DNA of 18,884 bases from Leptofilum sp050292445. GTDB lineage: Bacteria > Chloroflexota > Anaerolineae > Promineifilales > Promineifilaceae. Position 1 is the first letter of the stretch; each line of letters begins with the position of its first letter. Positions 14,260 through 18,884 of the stretch are shown here, piece by piece. The notes beneath the pieces were generated by a model, which saw nothing but the letters and a program-made list of their open reading frames with translations, was not told the DNA's origin and did not search any database. The translations under genes and the position numbers were made by a program. The DNA lies in the NCBI GenBank assembly GCA_050292445.1, contig JBNKLQ010000107.1, positions 1 through 18,884 on the forward strand. The letters run 5' to 3'.

Positions 14260-15267
14260 ATGCAACAACAAGAAAACAAAAAAGAAGTATTGTCAGCTGT
14301 AAGACAACTTGCCGAATCCATTAATTCTGGCCGCACAGGTGTCGCTGAGATGTCATCGTTAGTAGATGCTACCTCGCGTGTTTCACTATCCCAATTAGGT
14401 ACTTGGGAAAGGTTAATTCGTTGGGAATATCATAAAGCCTTGGCAGCCTCAACTCCTTCAAAATGGAAATTATGGGCACGGCCTGCACCTTTTCCAACAT
14501 GGATAGATTTGTGCAGTGGGGATGGAATCAAACGTGAAAAGAGTTTACGCACTTTAACTGGAGGAGCCCCAAATAGTTTTTTCTTCGCCCTGGCTATTCG
14601 CCGTCTAAATGATTGGGTGCCTCAGGTTCGAAAAGCTGCACGGGAAACACTCCCTCTAATGGCGAAACAATCCGATCCCAAGCATGTTGTTGATGTTTTA
14701 TGTGTCACTCTGCCGCACTGGAATAGTTGGGGGCGATTAAAAGAAGCAGACAAACAAGTATTATTGGAAATAGTTTCTTTAAAAGAAGTGGCTCATGCGC
14801 TTAAATCTAGAATTATTTCGGCTGCCTCTGGCCCAATGACTTCAATATTAACCCAAGCCGGTCGAACGGAAGCTCTAGACCGCTACATAAGTGAGATTGC
14901 ACAGGAAGCAATTCAACCAGCAGTTCGGGCCAAGGCATACCAGAGTCTGCTTGAAGGGAAAATGGTGTGGTTTGAAGGACGAAAATGGGAATGGACTGAT
15001 ATACGATACTGTGAAGAGCGCTTAAAACCAATACTCTCTGAGCGTAGTTTATCTGTCACCGTTCCCTTTTTAGAAACATTGAAATCGGCCGCAATTGATC
15101 GCTCCCCTATGGTTCGGCGTGTTGCTGGAGACGTACTTATCCAAAGATTGTCAACAATCGGCATTGAATCAGTCCAGTTAGCAGAATTACTTGCATCTGA
15201 CTCCTCTCCGTCGGTTGCAGAGCGAGGAAAATTTGCCCTAAAGAAATTAGAGGCTCTGGAAAAATGA
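14260..15267 (+). CDS. HEAT-repeat-like protein next to DUF3800
   Basis: A 335-residue soluble alpha-helical protein. Helical pairs of HEAT type can be seen at REKSLRTLTGGAPNSFFFALAIRRLNDWVPQVRKAARETLPLM (about residues 92-134), ISEIAQEAIQPAVRAKAYQSLL (about 210-231) and DRSPMVRRVAGDVLIQRL (about 287-304), then SSPSVAERGKFALKKLE at the end. HEAT proteins are scaffolds for protein or nucleic-acid binding. I see no catalytic motif. An internal stretch, WFEGRKWEWTDIRYCEERL, interrupts the repeats. The stop overlaps the ATG of a 61-codon frame as ATGA, and the DUF3800 gene follows, so the three may form an operon. Codon use is AT-richer than in the minus-strand genes and there is no exact octamer, in keeping with horizontal transfer. 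Confidence 0.7.
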   Translation: MQQQENKKEVLSAVRQLAESINSGRTGVAEMSSLVDATSRVSLSQLGTWERLIRWEYHKALAASTPSKWKLWARPAPFPTWIDLCSGDGIKREKSLRTLTGGAPNSFFFALAIRRLNDWVPQVRKAARETLPLMAKQSDPKHVVDVLCVTLPHWNSWGRLKEADKQVLLEIVSLKEVAHALKSRIISAASGPMTSILTQAGRTEALDRYISEIAQEAIQPAVRAKAYQSLLEGKMVWFEGRKWEWTDIRYCEERLKPILSERSLSVTVPFLETLKSAAIDRSPMVRRVAGDVLIQRLSTIGIESVQLAELLASDSSPSVAERGKFALKKLEALEK

Positions 15268-15449
15268 TCAATTCTAAGCCTCCTGACAAGTCAATTTACT
15301 TTGCGCATTCGGGCCTGGATCCAGCGAAGCCAGAATGTTGTAGAATACGGCCGCATCCAGTAGGCAGCGCAGCGAGACGTCGTGCCGCAGCAAGTAAAAT
15401 TTTACCTGGGACAAAGACCACGCTAGAGCAAGCTCGAAAAAACATATGA
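15264..15449 (+). CDS. Doubtful 61-residue ORF bridging HEAT-like and DUF3800 genes
   Basis: Its ATG overlaps the HEAT-like stop (ATGA, 15264-15267) and its TGA overlaps the DUF3800 ATG (ATGA, 15446-15449). The translation, beginning MINSKPPDKSIYFAHSGLDP, is Arg/Ala-rich and looks non-natural, and its middle is encoded by leader element copy D. It may serve only to carry ribosomes from one gene to the next, or be chance. No family is recognised. Confidence 0.25.
   Translation: MINSKPPDKSIYFAHSGLDPAKPECCRIRPHPVGSAARRRAAASKILPGTKTTLEQARKNI
15332..15359 (+). promoter_or_regulatory. Leader element copy D
   Basis: Identical to copy A over its first 22 bases (10283-10304), with GTTGTAGAATACGGCCG in the middle, then CATCCAG. 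The octamer position reads ACGGCCGC. It lies 86 bases before the DUF3800 start, inside the doubtful bridging ORF, and could supply a separate promoter for the DUF3800 gene. Confidence 0.5.
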
Positions 15450-16195
15450 CCCAAAATTTAAGATTCGACAGAAGAGATGGAGAAATATATGAAGTAACTG
15501 ACTCTACATTACTCGTCTTTATAGATGAGACTGGAGCACCATCAAGATCGGATCCTAATGCACCAATATTTGGGGTTGGTGGGTTGATAGTGGAAGGGAA
15601 CAAATATTTTGATCAGGTTGAAATACCTTGGCACAACTTGAAAAACAACGCTTTTTCTGGATTCAAATCTCCATTGCATGCAGCCGACCTTAGACAACCA
15701 ACCAGAAAACAAATAGAAACGTTAAACCACTATTTCAGATCACACAATTTTGGGCGTTTTGCCAACACTTGTGTCGACAAGACCATAAATAATTCTGGGC
15801 ACAAAATTGAGGATATTTTAATGGCATTACTCTGGGACAGAATCAAAGAAGTCGCAAATAAAATGAAATGGGTAGATATTTTTATTATTTTTGAAGAAAA
15901 CAACCACCTAATTCCATCCTTTAAACAAGAGTTTATGTCCAAAACACCTAAAACCAAAAACGGTCAAGCTATCAAGGTTAGATACCAGACACATTTGAAG
16001 GATCCGGTTTTTGCTGGTATGGAGGTAGCAGATTTTATTATTCATACAGCGGGTAGAGAAGCCAGAATTTTACGGGATCGACTTTTTGAAAAGAATGTTT
16101 CGGAATCTCAACCTGACTTCAAAAATGTATTTTGTGAAAAATGGCCTAATTCGTATCTTAATTTATCGAGAGCATACATAAGTGATGCGAGCTAA
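15446..16195 (+). CDS. DUF3800 protein (RNase H-like fold)
   Basis: A 249-residue protein of the DUF3800 family. LLVFIDETG at residues 22-30 carries the first acidic pair (Asp27, Glu28); HAADL at 78-82, IIFEENN at 147-153 and GMEVADFIIH at 191-200 (Asp196) supply further acidic residues of the RNase H-like active site. Family members are thought to be nucleases or integrase-related enzymes and are often found beside defence genes; activity here is inferred. No Shine-Dalgarno sequence precedes the ATG, but it overlaps the stop of the bridging frame. The base composition is AT-rich and the gene has no CGGCCG core at all, unlike most genes in the window. With the HEAT-like gene it forms a compact two-gene cassette. 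Confidence 0.8.
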   Translation: MTQNLRFDRRDGEIYEVTDSTLLVFIDETGAPSRSDPNAPIFGVGGLIVEGNKYFDQVEIPWHNLKNNAFSGFKSPLHAADLRQPTRKQIETLNHYFRSHNFGRFANTCVDKTINNSGHKIEDILMALLWDRIKEVANKMKWVDIFIIFEENNHLIPSFKQEFMSKTPKTKNGQAIKVRYQTHLKDPVFAGMEVADFIIHTAGREARILRDRLFEKNVSESQPDFKNVFCEKWPNSYLNLSRAYISDAS

Positions 16196-16327
16196 CAATC
16201 AGGTCAACATAGAAAGTATAATTGCTGATCGCTTATGTGCATACAGTGTGCACATTGCCGTACAATTTTCTCCTTTGTTGCCCCGCTAGTTAACCACGCA
16301 TTAGAACAATCGTACCTTCGCCCAATC
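16196..16327. other. Intergenic sequence after DUF3800
   Basis: Contains TGTGCA (16236-16241) and TGCACA (16249-16254) as a small inverted repeat. I see no gene and no classical terminator for the DUF3800 transcript. Confidence 0.4.
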
Positions 16328-16492
16328 TCACGCTCGCTTCCCCCACAAGCCAAATCCTGCATTGCGTCGCGCTTCACGACGGCCGTATTGCTCATGAATC
16401 TCGTGCACGTGGGCCACTTTCTCAGCAATGCCTGCTTCCAGCCAGGTCATTTCATCGTAGGCAAAAATTGGGTCAGGCTGCTCCTTTACTCG
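16328..16492 (-). pseudogene. Gene remnant F2 encoding EKVAHVHEIHEQY
   Basis: An open frame of about 54 codons ending TGA at 16328-16330, with an internal ATG at 16450 that gives 40 residues starting MTWLEAGIAEKVAHVHEIHE. The DNA at 16389-16418 matches 14022-14051 (remnant F1) at about 25 of 30 positions, in the same orientation. One exact octamer lies within it at 16379. The protein-like conservation suggests the end of a real family that I do not recognise. An in-frame TGA lies just upstream, so it is probably a fragment. Confidence 0.4.
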
Positions 16493-16707
16493 TCATGAGG
16501 TTTATCACACCTTAGATATGTCATCCGGCACTTACGCCAAAAACCAATTCTTGCTAACGTCGCCTGATGGCAAGTCTCAAAAATCACGCAAAATCATCAC
16601 GGCTTGGCTTCCCAGGGTATCCCACTGAAGTGGACACAATTTTGCCGCATTCTTTCACAATTTTTTATCCCAACCAAATCCATAATCAAATAAGTGAGTG
16701 AAAGCCC
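16493..16707. other. Intergenic region before radical SAM gene
   Basis: AT-rich sequence with no gene seen. The ribosome binding site before the radical SAM ATG is weak (GTGAGTGAAAG). No clear promoter boxes could be assigned. Confidence 0.4.
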
Positions 16708-18471
16708 ATGAACAATAATCCCTACCCAACCCTCCCCACAGTTAGCGCCGACATGCTGTTCCTGCACGCGCCCGCCATTTTTGACTTTCGTGACCGCACC
16801 GATATTTATTTTCCCTACCTGAGCACCTCGGGCGATGTCCCCATTACCCCGCTGTACGACTATTTCCCCTTGGGTTTCAAATCCTTAAAGCGTGTCCTTT
16901 GCGAAAATGGGCATCAAGTAAAATTACTCAACCTCTCTTCCTTGCTGCTCAAGTACCCAAAAATTGATGTCACTGCACTCTTTAAGGCTATCGATGTGCG
17001 CATCCTGGGGATTGATCTGCATTGGATGGTGCATGTACAGGGCAGCCTCGCCATCGCTGAACAGTTTAAGCGCGTTCACCCGCATACGCAGGTGATTTTC
17101 GGCGGCATCTCCTCAACCTATTTCGCCCAGGAACTAATCCGTTATCCCTTTGTAGATATGGTCATGCGCGGCTACGACACCCACAAGCCCATGACTCAGC
17201 TGCTTGGCGCGCTGGACAACGACCAACAGCTGCACACAGTCCCCAATTTGCTCTGGAAAGACAATCAGGGCGACATTATCGACAATGGCTACACGTATAT
17301 TGCCAGCACGCTTTCCTGTGGCATTGATTGGTCTACCGTTCCTGACCAACAACCCATCGGCTCGTCATTCCCCATTCAGGAAGTGATTGCCACGCAAAAT
17401 GCAGGCTGTGCCTACAACTGCGGTTGGTGCGGCGGCTCACGGGATGCCTACCTTAGAATTAACCAGCTTGACCACAATATGAAATCTACCATCCACAAAC
17501 CTTTAGAGGAAACAGCCTACGAATTCCAAACCATGGAGCAAATTCCCGACAAGGAAAATTATCATTTTTACACCGTTAATTCATACAGCGAGACACACGG
17601 CCGTTTTGATTATTTTCTAGATCGGATCGGGGAAGCAAACTTCAAATCAGTCAGCTACGAGCAATTTAAGCTAACGCCTGATGATGTCCTGAAAAAAATG
17701 GCAGCCACCAATCCCCGAACCTCTATTACCCTCTCGCCAGAAAGCCACGATGTACGCGTGGCAAAACTGGCCGGACGCGGTGCCTACACCTCAGCCGAAA
17801 TGGAAAAATGGATCGCCAAAGCGCTTGATTATGGCATTTACCAGATCGACATCTGGTACTTCGTTGGCATGCCCCAGCAAGACAAAAAATCGGTTGAAGC
17901 AACGCTTGACTACTGCGATCATCTCCTCAAGAAATTTGAAGGGCAGCGCGTCTATCCATACATGTGCCCCATGATTCCCTTCCTCGATCCAGGCTCCACC
18001 TTCTTTGACCAACCAGAGCCACATGGCTACCGGCTGTTTTTCCGCTCTCTCGAAGAACATCGCCAGGGCATGATGCGTGCCTCGTTGATCAACCGCATCA
18101 ATTATGAAACAAACTGGTTAAGCCGTGCCGATATTGTCCATGTTGGCTTTTGGGCGATGCGGCGCTTAACCGAATTAAAGGCAAAGTACGGCATCTACCC
18201 CAAAGGTGTGGGCCATCACATTTGCAACCGCATTGATGACGCCCTGACATTTACCGATATTGTTCACGAAATTGATTGCCTGCCTGACCCTAAAGTACGC
18301 CAACGAGAATTGGCGCGCATCGGTGACGAAATCCTGCGGCGCAACCAGCAAGTTTTTCGTGCCGAGGTAGCTAATCAAGCCTTCCCCATCCGGCGAGAGA
18401 TAGGCGGCCGTTGGTTCGACGAACTGCTTTGGGACCAGGAAACTTTAGAACAGGCCAATCTATCGTTCTAG
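16708..18471 (+). CDS. B12-binding-domain radical SAM protein
   Basis: A 587-residue enzyme with two recognisable parts. Residues about 14-200 form a cobalamin-binding-like Rossmann domain: SADMLFLHAP at 13-22, LGIDLHWMVHVQGS at 100-113, VIFGGISSTYF at 129-139 and FVDMVMRG at 148-155. The radical SAM core follows with NAGCAYNCGWCGG: Cys234, Cys238 and Cys241 form the CxxxCxxC iron-sulphur site. Later segments (LSPESHDVRVAKLAGRG and IYQIDIWYFVGMPQ) match the barrel strands. The whole closely resembles the uncharacterised B12-binding/radical SAM family known as TIGR04190 (Ta0216 type), an assignment from memory. Class B radical SAM enzymes with B12 often methylate unactivated carbon, but the substrate is unknown. 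The gene is alone, ending at a strong terminator. Confidence 0.88.
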   Translation: MNNNPYPTLPTVSADMLFLHAPAIFDFRDRTDIYFPYLSTSGDVPITPLYDYFPLGFKSLKRVLCENGHQVKLLNLSSLLLKYPKIDVTALFKAIDVRILGIDLHWMVHVQGSLAIAEQFKRVHPHTQVIFGGISSTYFAQELIRYPFVDMVMRGYDTHKPMTQLLGALDNDQQLHTVPNLLWKDNQGDIIDNGYTYIASTLSCGIDWSTVPDQQPIGSSFPIQEVIATQNAGCAYNCGWCGGSRDAYLRINQLDHNMKSTIHKPLEETAYEFQTMEQIPDKENYHFYTVNSYSETHGRFDYFLDRIGEANFKSVSYEQFKLTPDDVLKKMAATNPRTSITLSPESHDVRVAKLAGRGAYTSAEMEKWIAKALDYGIYQIDIWYFVGMPQQDKKSVEATLDYCDHLLKKFEGQRVYPYMCPMIPFLDPGSTFFDQPEPHGYRLFFRSLEEHRQGMMRASLINRINYETNWLSRADIVHVGFWAMRRLTELKAKYGIYPKGVGHHICNRIDDALTFTDIVHEIDCLPDPKVRQRELARIGDEILRRNQQVFRAEVANQAFPIRREIGGRWFDELLWDQETLEQANLSF

Positions 18472-18504
18472 ACAGATAGGTATTTTTACCCAGTTTATCT
18501 GGTG

Positions 18505-18532
18505 AAGACCGCTCAATGAGCGGTCTTTTTTT
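18505..18532 (+). terminator. Rho-independent terminator after radical SAM gene
   Basis: A perfect 10-bp stem, AAGACCGCTC (18505-18514) and GAGCGGTCTT (18518-18527), around AAT, followed by seven T residues, 33 bases after the stop codon. Confidence 0.93.
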
Positions 18533-18725
18533 GTGCCAAATCCCCTTGGTGAAATGAGTTATTCCCTCGATGTGTGTTTGCCTGCTGTTCGTTATCCTGA
18601 TGACGACAATAAATGATAAAGATAACGGAGGTAGAGGAAGGGATCGCCGGTATCGTACTCGGCACGCTATATCAGCGCTTTATGTAAATCAGTTTAAAAA
18701 CCTTCTGAAAAAAATCGGAGGAAAC
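18533..18725. other. Spacer before the partial CPBP gene
   Basis: Contains two tiny frames joined by an ATGA overlap: 20 residues starting MSYSLDVCLP at 18554, and 24 residues starting MIKITEVEEG and ending LYQRFM. I cannot assign either. They may be remnants of an upstream gene or leader peptides. Confidence 0.3.
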
Positions 18726-18884
18726 ATGAAATCTCTAATTCAGAAAAACAGCTTGATAACCTATTATTTGTTGGCAGTGGTCATTACCACAATTGCCTCG
18801 CTGCCGCTCATCCTGTCTACCCAAGGCATCATTGCCCAGCATGTCTCCCCAGAATGGCATCCACTCGGTGCGTTGGGACCCATC
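18726..18884 (+). CDS. Probable CPBP-family intramembrane metalloprotease (5' part, cut by window edge)
   Basis: The first 53 codons only. The sequence begins MKSLIQKNSLITYYLLAVVI with one hydrophobic helix (about residues 10-30), then a periplasmic-type stretch ending EWHPLGALGPI. A short basic start, first helix and an LGALGPI segment leading into the second helix are typical of CPBP (CAAX protease/bacteriocin-processing) proteins. The catalytic EExxxR and HxxxN motifs would lie beyond the window, so the family call is tentative. GGAGG four bases before the ATG decides this start over an in-frame ATG at 18570. Confidence 0.6.
   Translation, partial: MKSLIQKNSLITYYLLAVVITTIASLPLILSTQGIIAQHVSPEWHPLGALGPI

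Noticed and set aside
18570..18725. In-frame upstream ATG for the CPBP-like gene
   Set aside because: It would add 52 residues including a basic stretch unlike the family; GGAGG is placed for the ATG at 18726.
1..18884. CRISPR array, tRNA, rRNA or intact insertion sequence
   Set aside because: No regularly spaced repeats, cloverleaf, rRNA core sequences or transposase frame were seen on either strand.

Overview
The window most resembles a chromosomal segment of a free-living bacterium, probably an environmental Chloroflexota (Anaerolineae or Ardenticatenia-like). That placement is an inference from the gene repertoire and the dispersed intergenic palindromes; there is no rRNA or marker gene here. 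The strongest genome-wide signature is the palindromic octamer ACGGCCGT. I count 31 exact copies by eye, and more than 40 copies of the CGGCCG core, in genes (all three reading frames) and between genes. Uniform base composition would predict less than one exact octamer.

From about 0.1 to 10.15 kb almost everything is on the minus strand: an AidB-like acyl-CoA dehydrogenase, a small two-helix membrane protein, an AMP-forming acyl-CoA ligase, a hot-dog thioesterase, a metallo-beta-lactamase (MBL) hydrolase, a Nudix hydrolase, a histidine phosphatase, a second MBL hydrolase, and a soluble cyclic-nucleotide-binding sensor kinase. The kinase is preceded by a 55-residue ORF that overlaps its start codon as ATGA. 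The one plus-strand gene in this part is a GlsB/YeaQ/YmgE-type stress membrane protein. Dehydrogenase, ligase and thioesterase together suggest fatty acyl-CoA metabolism; the hydrolases look like general housekeeping or detoxification functions. Several gaps here hold imperfect palindromic repeats.

From 10.3 to 16.5 kb the genes switch to the plus strand and look more accessory: a GNAT acetyltransferase, a GT39-like membrane glycosyltransferase, a DinB-superfamily protein, and a frameshifted gene resembling the Imm5-type putative immunity proteins. Then comes an AT-richer cassette of a HEAT-like protein and a DUF3800 protein (RNase H-like fold). This cassette lies in the longest stretch without the exact octamer (about 2.7 kb) and is bracketed by two related gene remnants that encode VAH(L/V)HEIHEQ. 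It is the best candidate in the window for an acquired, possibly defence-related, unit.

The right end carries a B12-binding radical SAM protein followed by a clear terminator, and the first 53 codons of a probable CPBP-family membrane protease cut by the window edge. No tRNA, rRNA, CRISPR array or intact transposase was seen.
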